Source of the DNA: an uncultured Clostridia bacterium
GTDB lineage: Bacteria > Bacillota > Clostridia > Christensenellales > Borkfalkiaceae
Length of the DNA stretch: 38,166 nucleotides
Assembly (NCBI GenBank): GCA_947626685.1
Contig: CANQTD010000019.1
Location: forward strand, 1-38,166
Direction of reading: 5' to 3'
Part shown: positions 1 to 8,651 of the stretch, in pieces
How the letters are laid out: the number at the start of each line of letters is the position of its first letter
How positions within the stretch are numbered: the stretch's first letter is position 1
The notes under the pieces: generated by a model
Database searches by the model: none
What the model was told of the DNA's origin: nothing
The model's input: the letters and a program-made list of their open reading frames with translations, nothing else
Position numbers and translations under genes: made by a program

Positions 1-10
1 GATTTATGAA

Positions 11-62
11 ACACCCCTTCCGTCACCTTCGGTGACACCCACCCCTCGAGGGGTGGGCAAGG
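11..62 (+). repeat. 52-bp palindromic intergenic repeat, copy 1
   Basis: This 52-bp unit holds two adjacent hairpins. One is built on CCGTCACCTTCGGTGAC and the other on CCCACCCCTCGAGGGGTGGG. An exact copy in inverted orientation lies at 29883-29934. The hairpin-plus-C-rich-palindrome layout resembles the REP-like intergenic repeats common in gut Clostridia. No coding capacity is apparent. Confidence 0.85.
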
Positions 63-92
63 GAGCCTCCCCTTGTGCCTTAGCCCGAATTT

Positions 93-157
93 ATTTCGGG
101 CGCGGGCGACGGGGCTTTGAGATGCACTTTCCTAACCCCTCACGAAATTTTGTTTTG
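93..157 (+). repeat. About 65-bp intergenic repeat, copy A, downstream of infA
   Basis: This stretch shares a long, slightly diverged match with 2098-2163, including GGGCGCGGGCGACGGGGC and CTAACCCCTCACGA. Both copies sit just past a stop codon of the ribosomal operon, infA here and secY there. Both end in TTTTGTTTTG, the left arm of an inverted repeat. Confidence 0.8.
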
Positions 158-241
158 GGAGATTGTTGACGCACCCCCTACCCTACCCTCCCCCCTCTGG
201 TAAAAGGGGGGAGGCGAGTAGATAGCCCCAAAACAAAATTT
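145..241. repeat. 15-bp inverted repeat enclosing a G/C hairpin
   Basis: Perfect 15-bp arms, AAATTTTGTTTTGGG at 145-159 and its complement at 227-241, enclose 67 bp. The enclosed segment has its own strong hairpin, CCTCCCCCC...GGGGGGAGG near 187-214. The right arm ends six bases from the infA stop codon. On the minus strand the structure could slow or end transcription after infA, but no clear U-tract follows. Confidence 0.7.
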
Positions 242-247
242 GTGAAC

Positions 248-469
248 TCAGTTCTTGCTTCTCCAAGTGATCCTGCCCTTCGTGAGGTCGTACGGGCTCA
301 TTTCGAGTTTGACCGCGTCCCCCTCGATGATGCGGATATAATTCATGCGGAGCTTCCCCGAGATGTACGCTGTGATCACATGCCCGTTGGAGAGCCGCAC
401 TTTGAATGTCGCGTTCGGGAGAGCCTCGATCACCCTGCCCTCCGCTTCTATCACGTCGTCCTTCGACAT
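248..469 (-). CDS. infA: Translation initiation factor IF-1
   Basis: This encodes the 73-residue cytosolic factor IF-1, which binds the 30S A site and assists IF-2 and IF-3 during initiation. The single S1-like OB fold is evident from the start [11 protein letters not shown], the central [16 protein letters not shown] and the [11 protein letters not shown] ending, and the length is typical. The ATG follows a good AGGAGTG ribosome binding site in the 10-bp gap after map. It is the last gene of the secY-adk-map-infA segment. The next expected genes (rpmJ, rpsM) are not in the window; a repeat cluster follows instead. Confidence 0.97.
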   Translation of the reverse strand: MSKDDVIEAEGRVIEALPNATFKVRLSNGHVITAYISGKLRMNYIRIIEGDAVKLEMSPYDLTKGRITWRSKN

Positions 470-479
470 ACCTACACTC

Positions 480-1223
480 CTACAAAGTTAAGATTTCTAC
501 GCCGTCCTCGCGGACAACGACGGTGTTCTCGTAGTGCGCGGCGGGCTTCCCGTCTAAGGTGACGGCCGTCCAGCCGTCGGGAAGCACCCGTACCCGCCAA
601 TGCCCCGCTGCGATCATCGGCTCGATGCACAAAACCGTCCCCGCTTGCAGGCGGACGCCCGTTCCCCTTCTGCCCACGTTGGGCACCGAAGGGTCCTCGT
701 GCATTTCTCTTCCGATACCGTGTCCCGTGTACGCGCGGATGACGGAGAATCCGTTCTCCTCTGCGTGCCGCTGGACGCGGTAGCCGATATCGTAGAGCGG
801 CGTGCCCGCCCTGAGACCTTCGATCCCCTTGAAGAAGCACTCCTCGGTGACGCGGACGAGACGGTCCTTTTCGGCGCTCACCTCCCCGATGCGGAAGGTG
901 CGCGCGCCGTCGCCGTGGTAGCCGTTCTTGTAGGCGCAAAGGTCCACGCTCACGATGTCGCCCTCGCGGATCACCCTGTCATCGGGGATGCCGTGGACAA
1001 CGACCTCGTTGACGGAGACGCAGGCGGAAGCGGGATAGCCGCAATATCCGAGACAGCTCGGCTCTGCGCCGCTCGCCTTGATGAAATCGTAGACGAGACG
1101 GTCCACTTCCTTCGTCGTCATGCCCGCCCCTATCCGTTCGCCCACGAAACTGAGACAGTCGCGGACGATCGCGTTGGGTTCGCGCATGAGCGCAATCTCT
1201 TGTTCGCTCTTGACAAAGATCAT
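480..1223 (-). CDS. map: Type I methionine aminopeptidase
   Basis: This enzyme removes the initiator methionine from new proteins in the cytosol. The 247-residue protein has the pita-bread metallohydrolase fold. The metal ligands are visible as D94 and D105 (VDL... and HGDGA), H168 (GHGIG), E201 (IEPM) and E232 (YENTV), with catalytic H77 in VVVHGIP. A longer open frame runs upstream, but the family start [10 protein letters not shown] lies two bases after the adk stop, so I use that ATG. The order adk-map-infA behind secY is standard for Bacillota and implies cotranscription with the ribosomal genes. Confidence 0.97.
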   Translation of the reverse strand: MIFVKSEQEIALMREPNAIVRDCLSFVGERIGAGMTTKEVDRLVYDFIKASGAEPSCLGYCGYPASACVSVNEVVVHGIPDDRVIREGDIVSVDLCAYKNGYHGDGARTFRIGEVSAEKDRLVRVTEECFFKGIEGLRAGTPLYDIGYRVQRHAEENGFSVIRAYTGHGIGREMHEDPSVPNVGRRGTGVRLQAGTVLCIEPMIAAGHWRVRVLPDGWTAVTLDGKPAAHYENTVVVREDGVEILTL

Positions 1224-1225
1224 CG

Positions 1226-1861
1226 TTACTTCAAGAGCTTGTCGAGCTCCGCTTTCACTTCCTCGAACAGCACCTCGGCGGGAGCCTCCGTGCCCGTGAA
1301 GTTGAAAATGATGCCCTTTTTCGTGTAGTAGTCGATGAGGGGCGCCGTCTGCTCGTTGTACACGCTCAGACGGGAAGCCACCGTCTCGGGATTGTCGTCC
1401 TTGCGCTGGTACAGCTCGCCGCCGCAGCGGGCGCAAGTCGTGACGCCGTTCAATGTGGAGACGTGGTAGCTCTCGCCGCACTCTTTGCAAACTCTTCTGC
1501 CGCAGAGACGGTCGAGAAGAAGTTTATGGTCGATATTGATGTTGACCACGCCGTCGATCTTGGCGAACTTGTCGAGCTCCGCCGCCTGATAGAGGTTGCG
1601 GGGGAATCCGTCGAGAAGGTAGCCCTTCTTGCAGTCCTCCCACGTCAGACGGTCCTTGACGATCTCGCAGGTCACTTCGTCGGGAACGAGCTCGCCCCTG
1701 TCCATATAAGATTTGGCGATGAGCCCGATCTTGGTGCCGTTTTTCAGGTTCGCACGGAAAATATCGCCCGTGGAAATGTGGACGAGACCGTAACGGTCGG
1801 AGATCTTGGTCGCCTGCGTGCCCTTGCCTGCTCCGGGCGCGCCGAGAAGAATCAAATTCAT
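1226..1861 (-). CDS. adk: Adenylate kinase, zinc-type
   Basis: This enzyme catalyses ATP + AMP = 2 ADP in the cytosol. The 211-residue long-form protein has the P-loop GAPGAGKGT at residues 7-15, the AMP-site DGFPRN motif near 84-89, and a LID with four cysteines (C125, C128, C143, C146) that should hold a structural zinc, as in many Gram-positive enzymes. The start follows AAGGAG. It is separated from secY by 329 bp of repeats, an unusually large gap inside this operon, and it abuts map. Confidence 0.97.
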   Translation of the reverse strand: MNLILLGAPGAGKGTQATKISDRYGLVHISTGDIFRANLKNGTKIGLIAKSYMDRGELVPDEVTCEIVKDRLTWEDCKKGYLLDGFPRNLYQAAELDKFAKIDGVVNINIDHKLLLDRLCGRRVCKECGESYHVSTLNGVTTCARCGGELYQRKDDNPETVASRLSVYNEQTAPLIDYYTKKGIIFNFTGTEAPAEVLFEEVKAELDKLLK

Positions 1862-1884
1862 AATTTACTCCTTAAAGGGGCCGT

Positions 1885-2060
1885 CTCATACCCCCTCCGC
1901 AGAGGGGTCGGTTACGGGCTTCGCACTTCGCATCGGGGTTTCGCCTCGGCTCCCCCTTTGGGGTCCCCGCAAAAAACCGCAGGGTTTTTGTGGGGTGATT
2001 TTTGGGGGAAATACCCTCATACCGAGCGTAGCGAGTGTATCTTTAAGATTCACTCACCCC
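1885..2060. repeat. Palindrome-rich intergenic repeat cluster between secY and adk
   Basis: The adk-secY gap of 329 bp carries several hairpin-forming G/C blocks. Examples are CCCCCTCCGCAGAGGGG near 1891, CCCCGCAAAAAACC paired with GGGTTTTTGTGGGG (about 1966-1997), and CCCCCTTTGGGGG near 2057. The string AAGATTCACTCA near 2045 reappears in inverted form at about 30064-30075. I see no gene in it. The hairpins could reduce transcription from secY into adk. Confidence 0.65.
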
Positions 2061-2097
2061 CTTTGGGGGTTCGGAATGAGGAGAATCGGATTAGGAC

Positions 2098-2163
2098 AAT
2101 TCGGGGCGCGGGCGACGGGGCGTAGAGATGCACTTCCCTAACCCCTCACGACTTTTTGTTTTG
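2098..2163 (+). repeat. About 65-bp intergenic repeat, copy B, downstream of secY
   Basis: This is a diverged copy of 93-157, with shared blocks such as GGCGCGGGCGACGGGGC, AGAGATGCACTT and CCTAACCCCTCACGA. As in copy A it ends in a TTTTGTTTTG arm placed immediately beyond a gene end. Confidence 0.8.
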
Positions 2164-2184
2164 CGCCCTTGCAAAACAAAAAGT
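2151..2184. repeat. 14-bp stem, 6-nt loop hairpin after secY
   Basis: ACTTTTTGTTTTGC at 2151-2164 is perfectly complementary to 2171-2184, with loop GCCCTT. It is the counterpart of the longer inverted repeat at 145-241, with the internal 67 bp missing. It begins seven bases past the secY stop codon. It may act as a weak terminator or an mRNA 3' stabiliser; no U-tract follows on the minus strand. Confidence 0.65.
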
Positions 2185-2190
2185 GTGAAC

Positions 2191-3540
2191 TTACTTCAAG
2201 AACCCTTTATAGTTCTTCATCATGATCTGCGATTGCAGCTGCTTATCGAATTCGAGCGCGACCGAGACAACGATGAGGATACCCGTCGTAGAGAACACGT
2301 TGACGAGATTCGCCGTGCCGCTCACGACCGTCGTCCAGCTGAACAGGACGGACGGGATGAACGCGACGAGGGTGAGGAAGATCGCTCCGAACAGCGTGAT
2401 GCGGTTGTTGATCTTCTTGAGGTATGCAGCCGTGGGCTTCCCGGGGCGGATACCCTGTATGAAGCCGCCGTTGCTCTGGATCTGCTTCGCGACGTCGTCG
2501 GGGTTGAACTCGATCTGCGCATAGAAGAATGCGAACGCGAAGATGAGCACGGCGAGCGCGACCGAGTAGATCACGCGCCCGTACCACTGCGGCGAGGACC
2601 CGGAGAACCAGATCGCGAGGTTGGTAGCCGCAGACGTGTTGGGCCAGAACAAGCTGATGATCATGGACGGGAAGGACAGGATCGCAAACGCGAAGATGAG
2701 AGGCATGACGCCGCTTCCCGTGATCTTCATGGGGATGATGGAGCTCTGCCCGCCGTACATTCTCGTGCCGCGCACCTGCTTCGCGTACTGCACGGGGATC
2801 TTGCGTTCCGCAAGGTCGACGTAGACGATCGCGAAGAAGATGATGACCGTGAGCACAAGGAAGATGCCGATGGCGAGGAGGTGCATGGGGCTGTCGGTGA
2901 AGATCGCCTTGATCTCCTCGAAGATCTGGAGACCGCCCGTCGAGATGATACCGACGAAGATGATCATCGAGATACCGTTGCCGATCCCGTAGTCGGTGAT
3001 GCGCTCGCCCAGCCACATGACGAGGCAGGAGCCCGCCGTGTAGACGATGGTCATGTAGATGCCCGCGATCCATAGCGCGCCGGTAGTGCCGATCTGGTTG
3101 CCGAAGAACAGGCTCGTGTCGATCGCGCCCTCATTCTGCACCGCAAAGTTGACGATGATGCCGACGGATTGGATGATGGCGAGGATGATGGTCAGGATAC
3201 GCGTATACAGCGTGATCTTCTTTCTACCCTCTTCGCCCTGTTTCGAAAGATTTTCGAGATACGGGATACCGACCGTGAGCAGCTGGATGATAATGGACGC
3301 GTTGATGTAAGGGCCGATCCCGAGCGCGAAGAGCGTGCCGTTCGCGAGCGCGTTACCCGTGATGCCGCTCATCAGCGTGAGGAAATCGTTGCTCAAAATC
3401 GCCGTTTCGAACGTACTTCTCGCAAGGCCGGGTACGGGGATGTAGCACCCGAGACGGAAGATGAAGAGGATGAGAAGCGTCATGAGGAGCTTCTTTCTGA
3501 TATCCTTGTTCCGAAAGGCGTTTTTCAATGTTTCAATCAT
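2191..3540 (-). CDS. secY: Preprotein translocase subunit SecY
   Basis: SecY is the channel-forming core of the Sec translocon, working with SecE/SecG and SecA at the cytoplasmic membrane. The 449-residue product has the expected ten hydrophobic segments. It also has family landmarks such as the N-terminal RLGCYIPVPG and GIGPYINASIIIQLL, and the GFIQGIRPGKPTA region of the C5 cytoplasmic loop. The ATG follows AAAGGAG. It closes the spc part of the operon, 41 bp after rplO, and is followed by the repeat cluster before adk. Confidence 0.98.
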   Translation of the reverse strand: MIETLKNAFRNKDIRKKLLMTLLILFIFRLGCYIPVPGLARSTFETAILSNDFLTLMSGITGNALANGTLFALGIGPYINASIIIQLLTVGIPYLENLSKQGEEGRKKITLYTRILTIILAIIQSVGIIVNFAVQNEGAIDTSLFFGNQIGTTGALWIAGIYMTIVYTAGSCLVMWLGERITDYGIGNGISMIIFVGIISTGGLQIFEEIKAIFTDSPMHLLAIGIFLVLTVIIFFAIVYVDLAERKIPVQYAKQVRGTRMYGGQSSIIPMKITGSGVMPLIFAFAILSFPSMIISLFWPNTSAATNLAIWFSGSSPQWYGRVIYSVALAVLIFAFAFFYAQIEFNPDDVAKQIQSNGGFIQGIRPGKPTAAYLKKINNRITLFGAIFLTLVAFIPSVLFSWTTVVSGTANLVNVFSTTGILIVVSVALEFDKQLQSQIMMKNYKGFLK

Positions 3541-3581
3541 GGTTTACTCCTTTCATGCGGCGAAAGCACGAATGACGGGAG

Positions 3582-4031
3582 TCACTGAATGACTTCCGCC
3601 GTTCCGCCTGCCGCCTCGATCGCAGACTTGGCCGAGCCGGAGAACTTCGCCGCCTTAACGGTAAGCGCGACTTTGAGTTCGCCGTTGCCGAGGACCTTGA
3701 GGCCCACGTTGTTCTTGACTTCCTTCGCAAGGCCGTTGTCGAGGACGAAGCCGTAGTCGACCACGGTGCCCGCGGGGAGGTCGTTGAGTCTGGAGACATT
3801 GACAATGACGTACTCCTTCGCCCACTTATTGTGGAAACCGCGCTTCGGGATCCTGCGGGCAAGCGGCATCTGGCCGCCCTCGAAGCCGGGTCTCACCCCG
3901 CCGCCCGAACGCGCCCACTGCCCTTTGTGGCCCTTGCCGCTCGTCTTGCCGAGACCGGAACCGATCCCTCTCCCCAAGCGTTTTTGCGATGTTCTTGCTC
4001 CCTCTGCGGGAGATATCGTATCAATTCTCAT
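3582..4031 (-). CDS. rplO: 50S ribosomal protein L15
   Basis: L15 binds 23S rRNA late in 50S assembly. The 149-residue protein has the glycine-rich, basic N-terminal extension ([21 protein letters not shown]) and the [14 protein letters not shown] motif, followed by the globular C-terminal domain. The length is normal. It lies between rpmD (15 bp) and secY (41 bp), the universal spc order. Confidence 0.97.
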   Translation of the reverse strand: MRIDTISPAEGARTSQKRLGRGIGSGLGKTSGKGHKGQWARSGGGVRPGFEGGQMPLARRIPKRGFHNKWAKEYVIVNVSRLNDLPAGTVVDYGFVLDNGLAKEVKNNVGLKVLGNGELKVALTVKAAKFSGSAKSAIEAAGGTAEVIQ

Positions 4032-4046
4032 GATTTGTGCTCCTCC

Positions 4047-4220
4047 TTATACGGTCTCGACCTTCACGAGGTGCGCGACCTTTCTGAGCTGTCCTTGCAG
4101 CGTTGCGCTGTCCTCAAAGGTCTTGGCGGAGCGGATCTTTTTGAGACCGAGCGCGGCGACCGTGTCCTTCACGGACTTCACTTCGCCGATCGGGCTCTTT
4201 ACAAGCGTGACTTTGACCAT
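4047..4220 (-). CDS. rpmD: 50S ribosomal protein L30
   Basis: A 57-codon gene fills the gap between rpsE and rplO. Its product begins MVKVTLVKSPIG and continues through LGLKKIRSAKTF to HLVKVETV, the compact L30 fold on 23S rRNA. Start ATG is at 4218-4220 and stop TAA at 4047-4049. Spacing to both neighbours (13 and 15 bp) matches the rest of the operon, and an AGGAGGGGT site precedes the start. Confidence 0.96.
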   Translation of the reverse strand: MVKVTLVKSPIGEVKSVKDTVAALGLKKIRSAKTFEDSATLQGQLRKVAHLVKVETV

Positions 4221-4233
4221 GCTCTACCCCTCC

Positions 4234-4752
4234 TTAGCCCACGATCTCTTCGACGGACTTGCCGCGAAGGCCCGCGATCTCTTCGGCCGTCTTGAGCTCC
4301 GCGAGACCCGCGATCGTTGCCTTGATGCAGTTGATCGGGTTCTGCGTGCCGTGCGACTTCGTTCTGATGTTCTTGATGCCCGCGCACTCCATGACGGCAC
4401 GCACGGGGCCGCCCGCGATGACGCCGGTACCTTCGGCGGCGGGGAGCATGAGCACCGCACCCTTGCCGAACTTGCCGAGCACTTCGTGGGGGATCGTCGT
4501 ATCGACGACGGAGACCTTGAACATGGCCTTCTTCGCCGCCTGCGTCGCCTTTTCGATCGCTTCGGGAACTTCCTTCGACTTGCCCGTGCCGTAGCCCACT
4601 CTGCCCGCACCGTCGCCGACGACGACAAGCGCCGCAAAGCGCATGTTCTTGCCGCCCTTGACCGTCTTGCTCACGCGGTTGATCTGAATGGTCTTCTTGA
4701 TGAGGCCGTCGTTTTCTTCCTGTCTTCTCTGAGGTCTGTTTTCTCTTGCCAT
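4234..4752 (-). CDS. rpsE: 30S ribosomal protein S5
   Basis: S5 lies at the mRNA entrance of the 30S subunit and affects decoding fidelity and unwinding. The 172-residue protein shows the N-terminal double-stranded RNA-binding-like domain ([25 protein letters not shown]) and the C-terminal domain ([21 protein letters not shown]). Length is typical. It sits between rplR and rpmD with 13-14 bp gaps. Confidence 0.97.
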   Translation of the reverse strand: MARENRPQRRQEENDGLIKKTIQINRVSKTVKGGKNMRFAALVVVGDGAGRVGYGTGKSKEVPEAIEKATQAAKKAMFKVSVVDTTIPHEVLGKFGKGAVLMLPAAEGTGVIAGGPVRAVMECAGIKNIRTKSHGTQNPINCIKATIAGLAELKTAEEIAGLRGKSVEEIVG

Positions 4753-4766
4753 AACCCTCTCTCCTA

Positions 4767-5135
4767 TCAGAATTCAAGTCCGGCTTCGCGGGCTCCGTCT
4801 GCGATCGCCTGCACGCGGCCCGTGTAGTTGTAGCCGCCGCGGTCGAACACGACCGAGGAGATCCCTTTCTCCTTCGCGCGTTCGCCTGCGATCTTGCCGA
4901 CGATCTTCGCCGCTTCCGTCTTCTTCTTGCCTGCGACTTCCCCTTTCACGCTCTTTTCGAGGGTGGAAGCGGAGGCAAGGGTGACGCCGTTGACGTCGTC
5001 GATGAACTGAACGTAGATATTCTTCGAGCTTCTGTAAACGGAGAGACGGGGACGCTCGGGCGTGCCGGAAACGAGCTTCCGTACGCGCGCATGGCGGCGT
5101 TGTCTGACCGCATTTTTATCAATTCTTGTTATCAT
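4767..5135 (-). CDS. rplR: 50S ribosomal protein L18
   Basis: L18 binds 5S rRNA and helps mount it on the central protuberance with L5. The 122-residue product has the [21 protein letters not shown] start region and the C-terminal [24 protein letters not shown] motif that defines the family. It lies between rplF and rpsE with short gaps. Confidence 0.97.
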   Translation of the reverse strand: MITRIDKNAVRQRRHARVRKLVSGTPERPRLSVYRSSKNIYVQFIDDVNGVTLASASTLEKSVKGEVAGKKKTEAAKIVGKIAGERAKEKGISSVVFDRGGYNYTGRVQAIADGAREAGLEF

Positions 5136-5148
5136 GATTTACGCTCCT

Positions 5149-5697
5149 TTACTTCTTGCCCTTGCCGGACGTCTTGCCTTCCTTATGCTCGACATGCTCG
5201 CCCTTGTAGCGGATGCCGTAGCCGTGGTAGGGCTCGGGCGTTCTGTACGCACGAAGGTCCGCCGCGACCTGCCCGACGAGGACCTTGTCGATCCCGCTGA
5301 CGGTGATCTCCGTCGCCGAGGGGCACGCGAGCGTGATCCCTTCGGGTGCGGTGTGTTCGACGGGGTGCGAAAAGCCGATGTTCATCACGAGCTTGTTGCC
5401 CTGCATCTGTGCCTTCCAGCCGACGCCCTTGATCTCGAGCGAGCGGACGAAACCCTCGGAAACGCCCTTGACCATGTCCGCGATGAGAGCGCGGTAGAGG
5501 CCGTGGCGGGCATTCGTCTCCTTGAGGTCGTCGAGCGCGACAACGTGCACTTCCGCGCCCTCGTTCTTCACGCCGATGTTGCCCTTGATCTCACGCGTAA
5601 GGGTGCCTTTCGGACCCTTGACGGTGACGACGCCGTCCTCGAAAGAGACGGTGACGCCTGCGGGAACTGCGATTACCTTTTTACCGATTCTCGACAT
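5149..5697 (-). CDS. rplF: 50S ribosomal protein L6
   Basis: L6 binds 23S rRNA near the sarcin-ricin loop and factor-binding site. The 182-residue product has the duplicated L6 fold. It begins MSRIGKKVIAVPAGV, and the C-terminal half carries YRTPEPYHGYGIRYKGEHV. The final basic EGKTSGKGKK tail is normal. Gaps of 10-13 bp on each side fit the operon. Confidence 0.97.
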   Translation of the reverse strand: MSRIGKKVIAVPAGVTVSFEDGVVTVKGPKGTLTREIKGNIGVKNEGAEVHVVALDDLKETNARHGLYRALIADMVKGVSEGFVRSLEIKGVGWKAQMQGNKLVMNIGFSHPVEHTAPEGITLACPSATEITVSGIDKVLVGQVAADLRAYRTPEPYHGYGIRYKGEHVEHKEGKTSGKGKK

Positions 5698-5707
5698 ATT
5701 TCCCTCC

Positions 5708-6097
5708 TTACCAGACGAAGCAGAGCACTTCGCCGCCGACGTTCTGCGCCTTCGCCTGCTTATCCGTCATGACGCCCTTGTTCGTGGAGACGATGGCAGT
5801 GCCGTAGCCGCCGAGGACTTTGGGCATCTTCTGTGCGCCGCTGTATGTGCGGAGACCGGGCTTCGAGACGCGTTGAAGGCCGCCGATGACCGATTTCCCG
5901 TTGTTGTATTTGAGCGTGACGACGATCGCGCCCTCGTGCTCGTTTTCCTTGAATTCCACGCCCGAGACATACCCCTCGTCGAGGAGAATGTTCGCGATGG
6001 CCTTCTTCATGTTGGAAGCGGGGATCTCCACCGTCTCCTTCTTGACCATGAGCGCGTTTCTGATTCTTGTGAGCATATCTGCGATAGGATCTGTCAT
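5708..6097 (-). CDS. rpsH: 30S ribosomal protein S8
   Basis: S8 is a primary binder of the 16S rRNA central domain. The 129-residue protein starts [15 protein letters not shown] and ends with the conserved [26 protein letters not shown]. In enterobacteria S8 also represses the spc operon by binding mRNA near rplE; I see no evidence for or against that here. It follows rpsN by 11 bp. Confidence 0.97.
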   Translation of the reverse strand: MTDPIADMLTRIRNALMVKKETVEIPASNMKKAIANILLDEGYVSGVEFKENEHEGAIVVTLKYNNGKSVIGGLQRVSKPGLRTYSGAQKMPKVLGGYGTAIVSTNKGVMTDKQAKAQNVGGEVLCFVW

Positions 6098-6108
6098 TTC
6101 TTGCCTCC

Positions 6109-6294
6109 TTACCAGCTCGACTTCTTCACGCCGGGGATCTGCCCCTTGTAGGCAAGCTCTCTGAAGCAGATACGGCAGACGCCGTATTTTCTGAGCACCG
6201 CGTGAGGTCTGCCGCAGATCGAGCAGCGCGTGTAGGCGCGCGTCGAAAACTTCGGCGTTCTTTGCTGTTTATTGATCATTGATTTCTTAGCCAT
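6109..6294 (-). CDS. rpsN: 30S ribosomal protein S14, zinc-binding type
   Basis: This is the short, zinc-binding form of S14 (61 residues; type Z). Four cysteines, C24, C27, C40 and C43, form the CSIC...CRIC zinc ribbon. It packs in the head of the 30S subunit. Zinc-limited bacteria often keep a second, cysteine-free copy elsewhere; none is in this window. It lies between rplE and rpsH, as in Bacillota. Confidence 0.97.
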   Translation of the reverse strand: MAKKSMINKQQRTPKFSTRAYTRCSICGRPHAVLRKYGVCRICFRELAYKGQIPGVKKSSW

Positions 6295-6306
6295 AACCCG
6301 TTCTCC

Positions 6307-6903
6307 TTACTTCTTGAAAGGCATGCCGAGTGCCTTCAAAAGCTCTCTCGCTTCCTCATCGGTGTTGGCGGTCGTGACGATCACGACGTCCATGCCGCGG
6401 ATCTTCTCCACCTGATCGTAGGTGATCTCGGGGAAGATCAGCTGTTCCTTGAGGCCGAGCGCGTAGTTGCCCCTGCCGTCGAACGCCTTGTCCGACACGC
6501 CGCGGAAGTCGCGCACGCGGGGAAGTGCGATGGAGACGAGCTTATCGTAGAAATCGTACATCCTTCTGCCGCGGAGCGTCACCTTGAGGCCGATATTCAT
6601 GCCCTCGCGGAGCTTGAAGTTTGCGACCGACTTGGTTGCCTTGCGGTAGATGGGCTTCTGCCCGGTGATGAGCGCGAGCTCTTTTTCCACCGTCTGCATC
6701 GATTTCTGGTTGTCCTTGATGTCGCCGAGGCCCGTGTTGATCACGATCTTTTCGATCTTGGGGACCTGCATCACCGTGGTGTAGCCGAACTTCTTCATGA
6801 GGTACGGCACGACTTCGGTCTCGTACTGTACCCTCACTCTGCTCGGCCCTGCGGGGGCCGCGGGCGTCGCAGTTGCTTTCTTTGCCGTTTTCTTATCTGC
6901 CAT
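6307..6903 (-). CDS. rplE: 50S ribosomal protein L5, with N-terminal extension
   Basis: L5 binds 5S rRNA and contacts the P-site tRNA. The product has 198 residues against about 180 for most bacterial L5. The core begins near [18 protein letters not shown] and ends [14 protein letters not shown]. The first 20 or so residues form a Lys/Ala/Thr/Pro-rich, low-complexity extension ([18 protein letters not shown]). The extension is in frame behind a proper start, so it looks genuine. Gaps are 12 bp to rpsN and 15 bp to rplX. Confidence 0.96.
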   Translation of the reverse strand: MADKKTAKKATATPAAPAGPSRVRVQYETEVVPYLMKKFGYTTVMQVPKIEKIVINTGLGDIKDNQKSMQTVEKELALITGQKPIYRKATKSVANFKLREGMNIGLKVTLRGRRMYDFYDKLVSIALPRVRDFRGVSDKAFDGRGNYALGLKEQLIFPEITYDQVEKIRGMDVVIVTTANTDEEARELLKALGMPFKK

Positions 6904-6918
6904 GACCTGACCTCCCGA

Positions 6919-7338
6919 TTATTCCTCAGCCTTCTGGCTGCGCTTTCTCGTGCGCTTCTTGGGCGCTTCTTCAGCTGCGGGCGCTTCGCTCTTCGCGTTT
7001 TTCACCTTCTTTGCGAACGCCTTGTCGAGGGACGCGCCGCACCCCTTCACGCCGCCGTGGATGCGCACCTTCTTGCCGTCGACCACCGTGTGGTAGACGC
7101 GGGTGGGCTTCCCGCAGGAAGGGCACACGATCTCCACGTTGGAGACGTCGATGGGAGCCTCTTCGGTGACGATGCGGCTCGTCTCGTTCGCCTTCCTTGC
7201 CTTTTCGTGCTTGTGGACGATATTCACGCCCTCGACGATGACCTTGCCTTCCTTCGGCTGGGTCTTGAGGACCTTGCCCTGCTTGCCCTTGTATTTGCCC
7301 GTAATGACGAGTACGTTATCGTTGACTTTGATATCCAT
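6919..7338 (-). CDS. rplX: 50S ribosomal protein L24, with C-terminal tail
   Basis: L24 starts 50S assembly and lies near the exit tunnel. The KOW domain is clear (NVLVITGKYKGKQGKVL near the start), followed by a CPSC pair and GGVKGCGASLDKAF. The protein has 139 residues, about 30 more than usual. The extra part is a charged tail rich in Lys, Ala and Glu (from about residue 110, ending RTRKRSQKAEE). It lies between rplN and rplE. Confidence 0.96.
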   Translation of the reverse strand: MDIKVNDNVLVITGKYKGKQGKVLKTQPKEGKVIVEGVNIVHKHEKARKANETSRIVTEEAPIDVSNVEIVCPSCGKPTRVYHTVVDGKKVRIHGGVKGCGASLDKAFAKKVKNAKSEAPAAEEAPKKRTRKRSQKAEE

Positions 7339-7350
7339 GTGCGGGCCTCC

Positions 7351-7719
7351 TTACAATACCTCGGGAGCGAGGGAGATGATACGCATGTAATCCTTCTCTC
7401 TGAGCTCTCTCGCGATCGGCCCAAAGATACGCGTACCTTTGGGTTGTTTCTGCGCGTCGATGATGACCGCCGCATTGTCGTCGAAGCGGATATAGGTGCC
7501 GTCGGGACGGCGGATGCCCTTCGCGCTGCGCACGATGACGGCCTTTACGACGTCCCCTTTCTTCACGGACCCGCCGGGGTTCGCGGTCTTGACGGAGGCG
7601 ACGATGACGTCGCCGATGTTGCCGCTCCTTCTGAAACTGCCGCCGAGCACGCGGATGCACATGATCTCCTTCGCACCCGAATTGTCGGCAACTTTGAGTC
7701 TGGTCTGAGGTTGAATCAT
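7351..7719 (-). CDS. rplN: 50S ribosomal protein L14
   Basis: L14 sits at the subunit interface and forms bridge contacts with 16S rRNA. The 122-residue product is fully typical: [27 protein letters not shown] at the start and [24 protein letters not shown] at the end. It follows rpsQ by 18 bp and precedes rplX by 12 bp. Confidence 0.98.
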   Translation of the reverse strand: MIQPQTRLKVADNSGAKEIMCIRVLGGSFRRSGNIGDVIVASVKTANPGGSVKKGDVVKAVIVRSAKGIRRPDGTYIRFDDNAAVIIDAQKQPKGTRIFGPIARELREKDYMRIISLAPEVL

Positions 7720-7737
7720 AATCTCTTCTGCCTCCTC

Positions 7738-7992
7738 TTACTTCGCCTTCTCGACAATGTCGGCGACCCGCCAATTCTTGTCCTTCGAAAGCTTCCTCGT
7801 CTCGACGATGCGCACCTTGTCGCCCACGCCGCACTCGTTGAGTTCGTCGTGCGCCTTGAATTTCTTCGTGCGCGTGATCGTCTTTTTATACACAGGGTGC
7901 TTTGCCTTGTCCGTGACGGCGACGACCACCGTCTTATCCATCTTGTCGGAGACAACGACCCCGACTCTCTCTTTTCTAAGATTTCTTTCCAT
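7738..7992 (-). CDS. rpsQ: 30S ribosomal protein S17
   Basis: S17 is a primary 16S rRNA binder with an OB fold. The 84-residue product has the motif [16 protein letters not shown] near the start and a conserved [18 protein letters not shown] ending. It lies between rpmC and rplN. Confidence 0.97.
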   Translation of the reverse strand: MERNLRKERVGVVVSDKMDKTVVVAVTDKAKHPVYKKTITRTKKFKAHDELNECGVGDKVRIVETRKLSKDKNWRVADIVEKAK

Positions 7993-8004
7993 GATGCTGC
8001 CTCC

Positions 8005-8199
8005 TTACGCCTTCGCCTTGCGCGCGCGGATCTCGGTGTTGACTCTCGCGATGTCCCGCTTGCACGTTCTGATCGAAACGGGATTCTCGAGCTGCCCGCT
8101 CGCGTGGCGGAAACGGAGATTGAAAAGTTCGCTCTTGAGATCTTTGAGCTTCTTCTCAAGCTCGACGTCGGTCATGCTCTTGACTTCATTCCCTTTCAT
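8005..8199 (-). CDS. rpmC: 50S ribosomal protein L29
   Basis: L29 lies near the polypeptide exit tunnel and takes part in docking factors such as trigger factor and SRP. The short helical-hairpin protein carries LRFRHASGQLENPVSIRTCKRDIARV. The start can be GTG at 8202 or the next codon, ATG at 8197-8199. I use the ATG, which shares one base with the rplP stop (TGATG), implying translational coupling. Confidence 0.95.
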   Translation of the reverse strand: MKGNEVKSMTDVELEKKLKDLKSELFNLRFRHASGQLENPVSIRTCKRDIARVNTEIRARKAKA

Positions 8200-8651
8200 C
8201 ACGCTTCACCGCCTTCTACCGGATTCTCGGCGGCGGGTGCCGCCCCTTCTTTCTTGATAAACTTGCACTTGATGGGGAGCTTGTGGGAGGCGAGACGCAT
8301 TGCCTCGCGCGCCACGTCCTCGGGCACGCCCGCCATTTCGAACATCACTCTGCCCGGCTTGACCACCGCGACCCAGAACTCGACCGCGCCTTTACCGGAA
8401 CCCATACGGGCTTCTGCGGGGTGACGGGTGATGGGCTTGTGGGGGAAAATATCAATCCATACTTTGCCGCCGCGCTTGATGAAACGGGTCATTGCGATAC
8501 GGGCGGCTTCGATCTGGTTGGACTTGATCCAGCCCGCCTCTTCGGCGACGAGGCCGTAATCGCCGTACGCGATCTTGTTGCCCTTATGCGCGGCCCCTTT
8601 CAGGCTGCCGCGGTGCTGTTTTCTTCTCTTCACTCTCTTCGGGATTAACAT
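8199..8651 (-). CDS. rplP: 50S ribosomal protein L16, with acidic C-terminal tail
   Basis: L16 helps shape the A-site and peptidyl-transferase region. The start [19 protein letters not shown] is the family's usual beginning. A longer in-frame extension upstream belongs to the end of rpsC and is rejected. The protein has 150 residues, slightly long. The extra residues form a small Ala/Pro/Glu tail ending NPVEGGEA. The start overlaps the rpsC stop by one base (TAATG). Confidence 0.97.
   Translation of the reverse strand: MLIPKRVKRRKQHRGSLKGAAHKGNKIAYGDYGLVAEEAGWIKSNQIEAARIAMTRFIKRGGKVWIDIFPHKPITRHPAEARMGSGKGAVEFWVAVVKPGRVMFEMAGVPEDVAREAMRLASHKLPIKCKFIKKEGAAPAAENPVEGGEA

Noticed and set aside
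1-247. rpmJ (L36) expected after infA
   Set aside because: No L36 pattern with its C-x2-C...C...H zinc set exists in the remaining bases; the segment is all repeats.
600-1328. Long plus-strand open frame opposite map and adk
   Set aside because: It is the mirror of two certain genes in GC-rich DNA and encodes no recognisable domain. Similar shadows opposite secY, rplX, rpsC, rplB, mgtE and the VWA gene were dropped for the same reason.
480-1490. 336-residue version of map
   Set aside because: The first 89 residues are an out-of-frame reading of adk; the family start lies two bases after the adk stop.
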